64,000 nucleotides of DNA, taken from contig JBBCGI010000001.1 of assembly GCA_037200975.1 (NCBI GenBank), positions 248,001 through 312,000 on the forward strand. The letters run 5' to 3'. The notes under the pieces are model-generated. The model was not told where the DNA came from. It made no database searches and saw nothing but the letters and a program-made list of their open reading frames with translations. The position numbers and the translations under genes are program-made. How positions within the stretch are numbered: position 1 is the first letter of the stretch; every line of letters begins with the position of its first letter. This DNA is from Pseudomonadota bacterium. GTDB lineage: Bacteria; Pseudomonadota; Gammaproteobacteria; Steroidobacterales; Steroidobacteraceae. This document shows positions 17,408 to 25,822 of the stretch, piece after piece.

Positions 17408-19408
17408 ATGAAAATTTCGCGCGCGCCGTGGTTCGCGGCGCTGTTGTTTTGCGTTGCGGCGGCCGCCGACGAATCGGGCGGACCGCCGTACGTGCCGTAC
17501 AAGGCCTCGGGTATCTACGCGCTCGGTGAAACCGCGGGATGGAACGTAACGTTGCCGTGGAACGCGGCGCCCGCCACCTACGTGATCCGCCGGAACAATC
17601 TCGACGAAATCGGCCGCGGCTCGATCAAGCCCGGCAAGCCCACCACGATCGAAGCCAGGCTCGACCAGCCCGGTATGATCTACGTCGAGATCACCGACAC
17701 TTCCAGCGCGAAGCCGCGCGCGCTCGGCGCCGCCGTGGCGCCCGAGAAGATAGGCCCCGCCGTCCCCGCACCTGCCGATTTCGACGCCTTCTGGGCCGCG
17801 AAGATCAAGGCGCTGCGTGCAGTCCCCGCAAAACCCGAGCTGACGTCGAAGCCCAGCGAGAAGGACGGCGTCGACTTCGCCATCCTCCGGATGAACCACG
17901 TGGACGGCAAACACGTGTGGGGACAGATCGCCAAACCTCACGACGCCACCAACAAGAAGAAATTCCCCGCACTGCTCATCCTGCAATGGGCCAGCCCGCC
18001 CTATCCACTGCAGAAACCCTGGGTCACCGAGCGCGCCGCGGAAGGCTGGCTGGCGCTCAACATCGAGCCGCACGATGTGATGCCCGACCAGCCCAAGGAG
18101 TACTACGACGCGTTGCCCGAGGCGATCAAGCAGTACAACACCATCGAAACGCGCGATCGCGACAAGAACTACTTCCTGCAGATGTATCTCGCCGACATCC
18201 GCGCGGCGGATTACCTCGCGAGCCGTCCGGACTGGGACGGCAAGACGCTGGTCGTGATGGGCACCAGCATGGGCGGCCAGCAGAGCCTGTGCACCGCGGG
18301 CCTGCATCCGAAAGTGACGGCGATGCTCCTCAACGTACCCGCGGGCGCCGACGCCAGCGGCGCCGCGCATGGCCGCAAGATTGGTTATCCGTTCTGGGAT
18401 TCGAACGACGCGCAGGTGATGAAGACCGCGCCCTACTTCGATACCGTGAACTGCGCGGCACGCGTCAAGGTGCCTTCCCTGGTCGCGATGGGATTCATCG
18501 ACACCACGACGCCGCCGGTCGGCATCTGGGCCGCGTTCAACGAGATCAAGGGACCGAAGGAAGCGGCACCGATGATCGACTCGCCGCACAATCATCTCGC
18601 CACGCCCGAACAATCGCTGCCGTGGACCAATCGTTCCGCCGCGTGGTTGAGCGCGCTGGTGAACGGCCGTCCGCCGATCGAACGCGCCGATGTCGCCACG
18701 CCGCGCACCGACCAGAATTCCATGCTGGCGCACGAACAACTGCTGGCTAAACGCAGCCAGGGCCAGATCGACGTCTACTTCATGGGCGATTCGATCACGC
18801 GGCGCTGGGGCGCGAGCGACGCGCAGTACAAAAACCTGCTCGACAACTGGAGCGCCAATTTCAGAGGCTGGAACGCGGCGGACTTCGGCTGGGGCGCCGA
18901 CAAGACGCAGCACATGTTGTGGCGCCTGCAGAACGGCGAGCTCGACGGCGTCAATCCGAAGATCGTCGTGTTGCTGGCCGGCACGAACAACGTGGGGAAC
19001 CGCACTCCGCTCGGTGACACCGAGGCACGCGCGGCCGACGTGGCGCGCGGAGTCGTCGCGGTGGTCGGAGAAATCCGGCGCCGCGCACCGCGGGCCACGG
19101 TCGTGATCACCGGCATCACGCCGCGCGACGACAACCTCGCCGTCATGCCGATCATCCGCAAGGCCAACCGCGAGATCGCGGGCCTCGCCGACGGCAAAGG
19201 CGTACGTTACATAAACATCGAAGCGCAGCTGGCCGACGCGGACGGCAATCTGCTGCCGGGCATGTCCAATGACGGGCTGCATCTGACACCGAAGTCGTAC
19301 CAGGTATGGGCCGACGCTCTGAAACCGATTTTCCTGGAGATCCTCGGGCCGCCCGCCAGTGTCGATCGCGCGCCACCGCCTACTGGCGATCCCAGCGCTC
19401 CGAGATGA
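17408..19408 (+). CDS. Secreted acetyl-xylan esterase (CE7-like)-SGNH hydrolase fusion
   Basis: Encodes 666 residues with a signal peptide of about 20. Residues ~100-420 form an alpha/beta-hydrolase of the AXE1/CE7 type: nucleophile motif GTSMGG (~284-289), acid in GFIDTTTPP, and a histidine in DSPHNHLA. Residues ~445-650 form an SGNH esterase with block I FMGDSIT (~459), block III GTNN (~524) and block V DGLHLTP (~621). Both active sites look intact. An AGGGGG ribosome site precedes the ATG at 17408. The two modules probably remove acetyl groups at different positions or on different sugars. It follows a Tat-exported Gfo/Idh/MocA gene, suggesting a small periplasmic deacetylation unit. Confidence 0.87.
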   Translation: MKISRAPWFAALLFCVAAAADESGGPPYVPYKASGIYALGETAGWNVTLPWNAAPATYVIRRNNLDEIGRGSIKPGKPTTIEARLDQPGMIYVEITDTSSAKPRALGAAVAPEKIGPAVPAPADFDAFWAAKIKALRAVPAKPELTSKPSEKDGVDFAILRMNHVDGKHVWGQIAKPHDATNKKKFPALLILQWASPPYPLQKPWVTERAAEGWLALNIEPHDVMPDQPKEYYDALPEAIKQYNTIETRDRDKNYFLQMYLADIRAADYLASRPDWDGKTLVVMGTSMGGQQSLCTAGLHPKVTAMLLNVPAGADASGAAHGRKIGYPFWDSNDAQVMKTAPYFDTVNCAARVKVPSLVAMGFIDTTTPPVGIWAAFNEIKGPKEAAPMIDSPHNHLATPEQSLPWTNRSAAWLSALVNGRPPIERADVATPRTDQNSMLAHEQLLAKRSQGQIDVYFMGDSITRRWGASDAQYKNLLDNWSANFRGWNAADFGWGADKTQHMLWRLQNGELDGVNPKIVVLLAGTNNVGNRTPLGDTEARAADVARGVVAVVGEIRRRAPRATVVITGITPRDDNLAVMPIIRKANREIAGLADGKGVRYINIEAQLADADGNLLPGMSNDGLHLTPKSYQVWADALKPIFLEILGPPASVDRAPPPTGDPSAPR

Positions 19409-19492
19409 CGAAAACCATATAACAGGAAAAATAAGGGCAGGAACCGGCAGCCGGGAGCAAGATACCGACAGGGAGAAATTCGGAGGTCTCGG

Positions 19493-21163
19493 GTGTCATC
19501 ACCCGCGTTCGCCATCGCGCGTCACGACGCTGCGCTCGCCATTCGCCGGGCGGCGGTGGGGTTTTGGACGCAGCTTCGCACCCATCGCGACATCACCCGT
19601 TGCGTCGCCATCTCCGCGGCGGTCCATCTGCTCGTGCTGATCGGCATCGGCTCGGCGCTGTACACCAGCGGCGAAGACGACAGCGACATCCCGGAGATGT
19701 CGGTACAGCTCGAAACGCGTGCGGGACCCAACAGCGAAGAATTCAAGCAGGCCGCGCTGCCAGAACCCGCGCCCGATCCAGTCGAAGATGTGCTGGACGA
19801 TCCGGGCACCGCGGCGCAGACCCTCGATGCTCCGGCAGTCGCCGATGCGGTTCCGATGCTCGAGCAGGCGCCGGATGTCGACGAACTCGATACTCCCGAA
19901 GCCATGGCGCAGTCGGGCGAAATTTCCGAGGCGACCGGTCCGGTGCTCGTCACCAGCGGCGAATCCAGTGAGCAGGTGCCGGACGTCAGCGAAGCAGTCG
20001 CGCCCGCGGCCCAGCCGCGGCCGGAGCAGCTGAAGCTCGCGAAAAATGTCACGCAACTCGCGCAGCAGCTGCTCGACACGAACATGACCAGCACCGAGCT
20101 GACCTGGCAGCAGGACGGTAAACAGTACTCGGCGCGCGTGATGCGCCAGCCGGCTGCGGACAGCACGGGCCTCGAGCAGGTGGTCGCGGAAATCATGACG
20201 GACAAGGACGGCAAACGCATGAAGACGCATTTGTCGTTGAAGCGGCTGTCGTTCTCCCACTTCACACAGCTCGTGAATCGCTGGGATCCGAACATCCAGC
20301 TGCATGACGACGTCATCGACGGCCGGTTTCACAGCAACACCGAGATCGGCATCGCGTTCACGGGCGGCATCGAGCCGCGTTTCTTCGGCAAGGTCACGAC
20401 CGCCGCGGCCAACATGACTCTCAATGCATTCACCACGCGCCGCCGGAATCGCGACGTGTTCCAGGGAGGCGTGGAGACGCGCACCGAGAAGGTATCGCTG
20501 CCGCGTGAAATGCCCGACGTCCTGAACGGCGGCACCGAGAGCGATCGCCGCGTGTTCGCGGTGGACACACGCGTCATCTTCAACCCCGATGGTAGTTACG
20601 CGTGGCGCGCGGCCAATGGCGAGGGACCGCTCGAGCGCGCCGAACCGTCGCAGCGGCCGCGGTATCTGATCGGCGCCAAGGGCGCGAAGCTCTACGTGAG
20701 CGGTACGGTCGCGGGCATCTTCACCGTGTATTCGCCGACGGACATCGAGATCGAACGCAATCTCGTGTATTCGAAGGACCCGCGCGAGACGCTCATCTCG
20801 CGCGATTTCCTGGCGCTGATCTCCGGACGCGACATCCGGATCGCGGGGCCGTCGACCACCGGCAAGGGCGATCTCAACGTGCACGCGGCGCTGTACGCGC
20901 ATCGGCGCTTCCTGGTCGAGTCCGTCGACCGCACCCGGTCCGGCCGGCTGAACATCCTCGGCAGCCTCACGGCCGGCACCATCAGCGAAACCGAGCCGCG
21001 TTACGCGACCAAGCTCGACTACGACAAACGCTTCGAATTCCTGCGGCCGGCGAACTTCCCGATGACCCGCCGTTACGAGGTCGAATCCTGGGATAACGAA
21101 TGGGAAGAGGTCGACAAGCCAGAGGCCGGGGCCGCCACCACCGGCCTGGCCCGCTCCGACTAG
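19493..21163 (+). CDS. Unknown membrane-anchored protein, TonB-like N-terminus
   Basis: Encodes 556 residues; not recognised as a known family. The GTG start at 19493 is supported by CGGAGG 6 bases upstream. About 40 basic residues precede one membrane helix (CVAISAAVHLLVLIGIGSAL, ~42-61), an arrangement like TonB/TolA. A Pro/Glu/Asp-rich periplasmic spacer spans ~65-180. The C-terminal ~370 residues look folded and beta-rich, with DDVIDGRFHSNTEIGIAF faintly resembling the GxxHSNxxI motif of PilX/DUF4900-type proteins, and later DLNVHAALYAHRRFLVES. No enzyme motif is visible. The next gene is deaD, after a hairpin. Export or assembly of surface material is one possibility. Confidence 0.72.
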   Translation: MSSPAFAIARHDAALAIRRAAVGFWTQLRTHRDITRCVAISAAVHLLVLIGIGSALYTSGEDDSDIPEMSVQLETRAGPNSEEFKQAALPEPAPDPVEDVLDDPGTAAQTLDAPAVADAVPMLEQAPDVDELDTPEAMAQSGEISEATGPVLVTSGESSEQVPDVSEAVAPAAQPRPEQLKLAKNVTQLAQQLLDTNMTSTELTWQQDGKQYSARVMRQPAADSTGLEQVVAEIMTDKDGKRMKTHLSLKRLSFSHFTQLVNRWDPNIQLHDDVIDGRFHSNTEIGIAFTGGIEPRFFGKVTTAAANMTLNAFTTRRRNRDVFQGGVETRTEKVSLPREMPDVLNGGTESDRRVFAVDTRVIFNPDGSYAWRAANGEGPLERAEPSQRPRYLIGAKGAKLYVSGTVAGIFTVYSPTDIEIERNLVYSKDPRETLISRDFLALISGRDIRIAGPSTTGKGDLNVHAALYAHRRFLVESVDRTRSGRLNILGSLTAGTISETEPRYATKLDYDKRFEFLRPANFPMTRRYEVESWDNEWEEVDKPEAGAATTGLARSD

Positions 21164-21233
21164 CCTTTTCGCCCGGAAATGACAAATCTCGTGCCGTAGC
21201 GGCCCATTCCGCGTACATTGCGCGCCCTCCCAG

Positions 21234-21290
21234 GGTGCCGGGTGAGGAAAGTGGGGAAAGCCGCTTTCCCCACTTTCCTCACCCGGCACC
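21234..21290. repeat. Perfect hairpin (27-bp arms, 3-base loop)
   Basis: The arms 21234-21260 and 21264-21290 are perfectly complementary, with loop CCG. The outer end is GGTGCCGGGTGAGGAAAG and the inner end GTGGGGAAAG. The first nine bases match the outer end of the 36-bp hairpin at 11197-11290, while the rest differs. It lies 70 bases after the preceding stop and 20 bases before deaD. It could be a REP-like element, and as RNA would form a very stable structure just upstream of the deaD start. Confidence 0.85.
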
Positions 21291-21310
21291 ATCCCTGCAG
21301 GCAGCGCTCC

Positions 21311-23386
21311 ATGTCCGAAAACACTCCTCCTCCCACGTTCTCCGAGCTGGGACTCAGCGAAGCCGTCGTCGCCTCGCTGGCGGCCCTTGGCTACGAATCG
21401 CCGACGCCCATCCAGGCGCAGACCATTCCCGCGATCCTCGGGGGCGCCGATCTGCTCGGCCAGGCCTCCACCGGCACGGGCAAGACGGCCGCCTTCGCGC
21501 TGCCCATCCTGACGAAGATCGATCTGGAGCTGCGTGCGCCGCAGGCGCTGGTCCTCGCCCCGACCCGTGAGCTCGCGATCCAGGTCGCCGAGGCGTTCCA
21601 GAAGTACGCGGCCAAGATGCCGGGCTTCCACGTGTTGCCGATCTACGGCGGCCAGAGCTATACACCGCAGTTGAAGGGTCTCAAGCGCGGCGCGCACGTC
21701 ATCGTCGGCACGCCGGGACGTATCCTCGATCACGTCAAGAGCGGCGCCTTGCAACTCGACCAGCTCAAGTTCCTCGTGCTCGACGAAGGCGACGAGATGC
21801 TGCAGATGGGCTTCGTCGACGACATCGAATGGCTGTTCGAACAGGCGCCGCAGGAAAAGCAGGTCTGCCTGTTCACCGCCACGTTGCCGCACGCCATCCG
21901 CCGCATCGCCTCCACGCACATGCGCGACCCGCGCGAGATCAGCGTGCAGTCGCGCGGCGAAGCGGCCCCGAAGATCCGCCAGCGTTACTGGCTGGTCAGC
22001 GGCCTGCACAAGCTCGATGCGCTGACGCGCGTGCTCGAAGCCGAGAAGTTCGACGCCGTGCTCATCTTCGTGCGCACCAAGCTCGAAACCGTCGACCTCG
22101 CGCAGCGCCTCGAAGCGCGCGGCTTCGCCGCGTCCGCGCTGAACGGCGACATGGAACAGCGGCAACGCGAGCAGATGGTCAGCCAGCTCAAGAGCGGCAA
22201 GATCGACATCCTGATCGCCACCGACGTGGCCGCGCGCGGCCTCGACGTGGACCGCATCTCGCACGTCATCAACTACGACATCCCGTACGACTCCGAGACG
22301 TACATTCACCGCATCGGCCGTACCGGCCGCGCGGGCCGCTCCGGCGATGCCATCCTGTTCGTCTCGCCGCGCGAGCGGAACATGCTGCGCATCATCGAGC
22401 GCGTGACCCAGCAGCGCATCGAAGAAATGAAGATGCCGACCGCCGCCGACGTGAACGAGCTGCGCGTGGTCAAGTTCAAGGAGAAGATCACCGCCGCCGT
22501 GTTGTCGGGTGCCGGCCAGGAATTCCGCACGATCCTCGAACAGATCGAAACCGACGGCAACGTCCCGGCCATCGAGATCGCCGCGGCGCTCGCCAGCATG
22601 GTGCAGGGCTCGACGCCGCTGTTCCTCACGCAGAAGCCGGAAGCGGACAAGCCCAAGGCCCCGCCCGCCATCGACGGCAGCGTGCCGCAACAGACGTATC
22701 GCATTGAAGTCGGCCACGAGCACGGCGTTCTGCCGGGCAACATCGTCGGCGCCATCGCGAACGAGGCCGGCATCGAAGGCAAACACATCGGCCACATCGA
22801 CATCCGCGAAGACCACAGCTACGTGGATCTGCCCGGGCTGTCCGATGAAATGCTCGCATCGCTGCAGTCCGTGCGCGTGCGCGGCGCGGAGATCCGCATC
22901 GCCGCCGTCGCGTCCAAGCCCGAAAAGCCAAGGTTCACGGGCGCATCGCGCCGGCCGGACCGCATGGCGCAGGATCAATCGGCGGAACAAGGCGGCGAGC
23001 GTCGTCCGTACTCCGGCGGCGGCAAGAAATTCGAGGGCGGGGAAAAACGTCCGTACATCGGCGGCGGCAATCGCTTCGACAAGGCCGGCGAGCCGCGCCC
23101 TTACAAGAGCGAACGTTCGCAGTCGCGCAACTACAAGGGCACGCCACGGTTTCGCGACGACGCACCACGCGCGCCGCGCGCCCCCGCCGCCGAAGGCGCG
23201 GATCGCGCGCCGGAACGCGGCAGCAGACCGCCGCGTTTTTCCACCTTCGCCGAGAAGCCGCGTGCCGACAGCAAACCTTCGTTCGGCGCGGGAAAACCCG
23301 AGGGCTTCAAGAAGAAGTTCGTCGGCAAGGCCGCGGGCGCCAAGGGCTCCTACAAGGGCGGCAAGGCGTTCCGCGACAAGCGGTAG
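21311..23386 (+). CDS. deaD: DEAD-box ATP-dependent RNA helicase DeaD/CsdA
   Basis: A 691-residue RNA helicase for ribosome assembly and cold adaptation. The Q motif region is FSELGLSEAVVASLAALGY. Motif I is ASTGTGKT (~53), Ib is GTPGR, and motif II reads DEGD (~157) rather than DEAD. Motif III is FTATLP, and ATDVAARGLDV and HRIGRTGRAG follow. A DbpA-type RNA-binding domain lies at ~463-540 (YRIEVGHEHGVLPGNIVGAI), followed by a low-complexity Arg/Gly/Lys-rich tail to the end, as in CsdA. A perfect hairpin sits just upstream. The ATG at 21311 lacks a strong ribosome site. Confidence 0.94.
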   Translation: MSENTPPPTFSELGLSEAVVASLAALGYESPTPIQAQTIPAILGGADLLGQASTGTGKTAAFALPILTKIDLELRAPQALVLAPTRELAIQVAEAFQKYAAKMPGFHVLPIYGGQSYTPQLKGLKRGAHVIVGTPGRILDHVKSGALQLDQLKFLVLDEGDEMLQMGFVDDIEWLFEQAPQEKQVCLFTATLPHAIRRIASTHMRDPREISVQSRGEAAPKIRQRYWLVSGLHKLDALTRVLEAEKFDAVLIFVRTKLETVDLAQRLEARGFAASALNGDMEQRQREQMVSQLKSGKIDILIATDVAARGLDVDRISHVINYDIPYDSETYIHRIGRTGRAGRSGDAILFVSPRERNMLRIIERVTQQRIEEMKMPTAADVNELRVVKFKEKITAAVLSGAGQEFRTILEQIETDGNVPAIEIAAALASMVQGSTPLFLTQKPEADKPKAPPAIDGSVPQQTYRIEVGHEHGVLPGNIVGAIANEAGIEGKHIGHIDIREDHSYVDLPGLSDEMLASLQSVRVRGAEIRIAAVASKPEKPRFTGASRRPDRMAQDQSAEQGGERRPYSGGGKKFEGGEKRPYIGGGNRFDKAGEPRPYKSERSQSRNYKGTPRFRDDAPRAPRAPAAEGADRAPERGSRPPRFSTFAEKPRADSKPSFGAGKPEGFKKKFVGKAAGAKGSYKGGKAFRDKR

Positions 23387-23392
23387 CTAGTC

Positions 23393-24064
23393 TCAGTTGG
23401 GCGGCCGCAGGGCTTCGGGTTCGGTGCCGTTACCCTCGTCCGTCTGCGGCCGGCGCTGCTCGTCGAAGTACTCGCGCATGTTGTCGAACATGTTGCCGTT
23501 CACCTTGTCCTTGCCGATCTGGCAGGCGAAAAACATCGCATTCACGATGGCGCAGCCGTTCGGCAGGCGATAGATCGCGTTGCCCTTCTCGTCGTATTCG
23601 AGACCATCGACTCCGGGCTTCCACTTGAACTTGCTGAGCTTCGAGCGCTGGCGTTTGGTGAGCGAGGCCCAGGTGCCACCCGGCCCGGCGAACATCCTCG
23701 CGATGCGTTCGGCTTCGGCCTCCCGCGCCAGCAGCCGGGTCACCGATTTCTGACCCTCGAGTGGCCAATCGACGTGGTCGGGGCTGGATGGTGCGGTGAT
23801 GGCGTTGGACTCGCCGCCGGCCGCCTTCGGAGGTGCGGCAGGCGGTTGGGAGGGCACACGTCGGTCGGGTTCCGCTGCCGGTGGGCCTGCCCGCGGTTCG
23901 TCGGGATCCTCGAGCGGGTCGAGGTACATCGTGATCGGTTCGCTGACGAAGTTCGCGCCCTGCCGGCGGCTGGTGGAATCGAGCCCCAGCGAAAACAACA
24001 GAAAGAGCACGACGGCATGCCCCAGCAGCACGCAGAGCAATGCCGCTATTCGCCGCCCTATCAT
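23393..24064 (-). CDS. Hypothetical membrane-anchored proline-rich protein
   Basis: Encodes 223 residues. The start used is the ATG at 24064 (MIGRRIAALL), which places one membrane helix (~6-28) near the N-terminus. A Pro/Ala/Glu-rich segment (~45-100) includes PPAAEPDRRVPSQPPAAPPK, then a folded C-terminal part follows with SLTKRQRSKLSKFKWKPG, YDEKGNAIYRLPNGCAIVNA and two cysteines (in GCAI and FFACQIG). The pattern of inner-membrane anchor, flexible spacer and small periplasmic domain resembles the 19493 protein in layout but not in sequence. It is convergent with deaD, 6 bases apart. No family is recognised. Confidence 0.65.
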   Translation of the reverse strand: MIGRRIAALLCVLLGHAVVLFLLFSLGLDSTSRRQGANFVSEPITMYLDPLEDPDEPRAGPPAAEPDRRVPSQPPAAPPKAAGGESNAITAPSSPDHVDWPLEGQKSVTRLLAREAEAERIARMFAGPGGTWASLTKRQRSKLSKFKWKPGVDGLEYDEKGNAIYRLPNGCAIVNAMFFACQIGKDKVNGNMFDNMREYFDEQRRPQTDEGNGTEPEALRPPN

Positions 24065-24492
24065 TGTCCGAGTCTGACAGACTTTTACCGACACGAGTTC
24101 CCGCGCCCCGGGCCGCTGGCGCCCGCGGACCCCGCTTGCGCGCGAAAGTGGGAACACGCCTATGCATCGTGGCGGCCTTCACGCGGTGCGGACGCGGCCG
24201 GCAGGGGCAGCGGCGCGGCACGATCCTGGCGCAGGCTGCGAGTCTAACTACTCGTGCGGAGCGATCATGACTGCCAGCGTTCGCAGCGTCCAGAATATCG
24301 CCAACTACCTGGCAATCCTCTTCGGCCTGTGCGCGGTCGTCGCCGGCGGAATGTTCATCGCCTCGTGAAGCGCCGATTCGCGGCGGCAGCCGCATTGTAA
24401 GAATCGCCCTACGTCGGGGGCCGCCTAAAACATCGGCATGGCGCGGCAGTGGCGCATTTCCATGTGTCGGTGGATGACTGACATTGCCAGCC
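24065..24492. other. 428-base gap with one possible small gene
   Basis: This divergent spacer holds a possible 33-residue membrane peptide gene (24267-24368) and otherwise only GC-rich sequence. A CTAACTA heptamer occurs at 24244-24250. No convincing promoter, terminator or RNA gene is visible. Confidence 0.4.
24267..24368 (+). CDS. Possible 33-residue small membrane protein
   Basis: The ATG at 24267 is preceded by GGAG with a 5-base spacer and opens a 33-codon frame ending in TGA. The N-terminus is polar (MTASVRSVQNIANY) and is followed by a single hydrophobic helix, LAILFGLCAVVAGGMFIAS. Ribosome site, start, stop and a clean membrane helix together make translation plausible, but no homologue is known to me. 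It lies between a divergent hypothetical gene and the PerM-type permease, 124 bases from the latter. Confidence 0.4.
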   Translation: MTASVRSVQNIANYLAILFGLCAVVAGGMFIAS

Positions 24493-25650
24493 ATGCAAGA
24501 CACCGGCCCGGACCCCAAATTGATCAAAGCGGTCTGGCTGGTCGCCCTGATGGGCGTCGGCGCCGTGTTGTATTTCGCGCAGGACGTGTTCATTCCGGTC
24601 GCCATTGCGTTGTTCCTCGCATTACTGCTCACGCCGGCCGTGGACGCATTGCAACGCTGGCATCTGCGGCGCGGTTTCGCCGTCGCGCTGGTGGCGTTCG
24701 TGGTCTTCGCCCTCGCCGCCCTCGCAATCAATGTGGTGTGGACTCCGGCGACGGAATGGCTGTCGCGCGCGCCGCAGACCATGCGCAAGATCGATCCGCG
24801 TCTGCAGCCGCTCCGCGAGATGTTCGAGCGGGTCGACGACGTCGCCGAGCGCGCCGGCCGGCTCACCCAGGGCGGCGCGGTAGTTAGCGGAAAACCGGCC
24901 ATCGTCACGCCGGTGGCCGGCGAAAGCACGGCCATTGCCATCACGAAATCCTTCATCGGCAGCCTGACGGTGATTCCGCTGACGTTGTTCTTCCTGCTCG
25001 GCGGTCCGCCGCTGCTGGCGCGGATGGGTGCGTCGCTGTCGGGCAGCGAGGCCAGCGCCAAGGCACTGCGGCTGACCGAGGCGATCCGCCAGGAAGTCGG
25101 CCGCTACTTCGGCACGATCGCGTTGATCAATTTCGGCCTCGGTTGCGCCACCGCGTTGTGCCTGTATGCGCTCGGCATGCCGAACGCGATTCTCTGGGGC
25201 GTGCTCGCCGCGGTTTTCAATTTCGTGCCGTACCTGGGCCCGATCGCGGCGTTTTTCATCATCACGATCGCGGCGCTGGTCACTTTCAACAGCACCGGTC
25301 GCGCGCTCTCGGTGCCCGGAGTATTCCTCTGCCTGCATCTGATCGAGGGGCAGCTGGTGCAACCGCTGACCGTCGGCCGCCGCTTCGAAGTCAACGCGCT
25401 GGTGGTGCTGCTCGCCGTGTGGTTCGGTTACGGCTTCTGGGGCATTCCCGGCATGTTGTTAGCGACGCCGGTGCTGGTCGCCGTCAAGGTCGCCGCGCAG
25501 TACCAGCCGTCGTGGCGCACGGTGCGGGATTTCCTCACGCCGAACGATTATTGGCATCCCAAGTCGCTCAAACGCCGGCGCGTGGCGAAGGATGCGGATC
25601 CGACGCCCGCGGCGGCACAAAACGCACCGGTCGCCCGCCGCAGTGCCTAG
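24493..25650 (+). CDS. AI-2E family transporter (PerM-type permease)
   Basis: About 385 residues with the family's layout: two or three helices at the N-terminus (AVWLVALMGVGAVLYFAQDVFIPVAIALFLALLLTP-type sequence), a soluble insert (~95-150), then five helices carrying NFGLGCATALCLYALGMPNAILWGVLAAVFNFVPYLGP, the strongest family signature. VNALVVLLAVWFGYGFWGIPGMLLATPVL follows. The ATG at 24493 is used; a TTG at 24484 is possible. Family members export autoinducer-2 or act in Na+/Li+ antiport or solute efflux; sequence does not decide between these. A basic tail ends the protein. Confidence 0.88.
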   Translation: MQDTGPDPKLIKAVWLVALMGVGAVLYFAQDVFIPVAIALFLALLLTPAVDALQRWHLRRGFAVALVAFVVFALAALAINVVWTPATEWLSRAPQTMRKIDPRLQPLREMFERVDDVAERAGRLTQGGAVVSGKPAIVTPVAGESTAIAITKSFIGSLTVIPLTLFFLLGGPPLLARMGASLSGSEASAKALRLTEAIRQEVGRYFGTIALINFGLGCATALCLYALGMPNAILWGVLAAVFNFVPYLGPIAAFFIITIAALVTFNSTGRALSVPGVFLCLHLIEGQLVQPLTVGRRFEVNALVVLLAVWFGYGFWGIPGMLLATPVLVAVKVAAQYQPSWRTVRDFLTPNDYWHPKSLKRRRVAKDADPTPAAAQNAPVARRSA

Positions 25651-25822
25651 CGCCACCCGCTGCGATTCACGGCGTCGAGTCCGATGACGGCCTCGTGACG
25701 CTGCGCTTCGTTCCCGCCGGCCACGATGAAGGCTTGCGGCAAACGCCAGAAGCAACGGATCATGGCATCGTGTGCAGGGTGCACTCCACGTCCGTCGCGG
25801 CTTCCCGATTCAGCTGACTCCC

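Noticed and set aside
19499-22990. 1,163-codon minus-strand frame spanning the unknown protein gene and deaD
   Set aside because: It runs opposite two well-supported genes and straight through the 21.2-kb hairpin; its composition (Arg/His/Gly-rich) is that of an antisense shadow.
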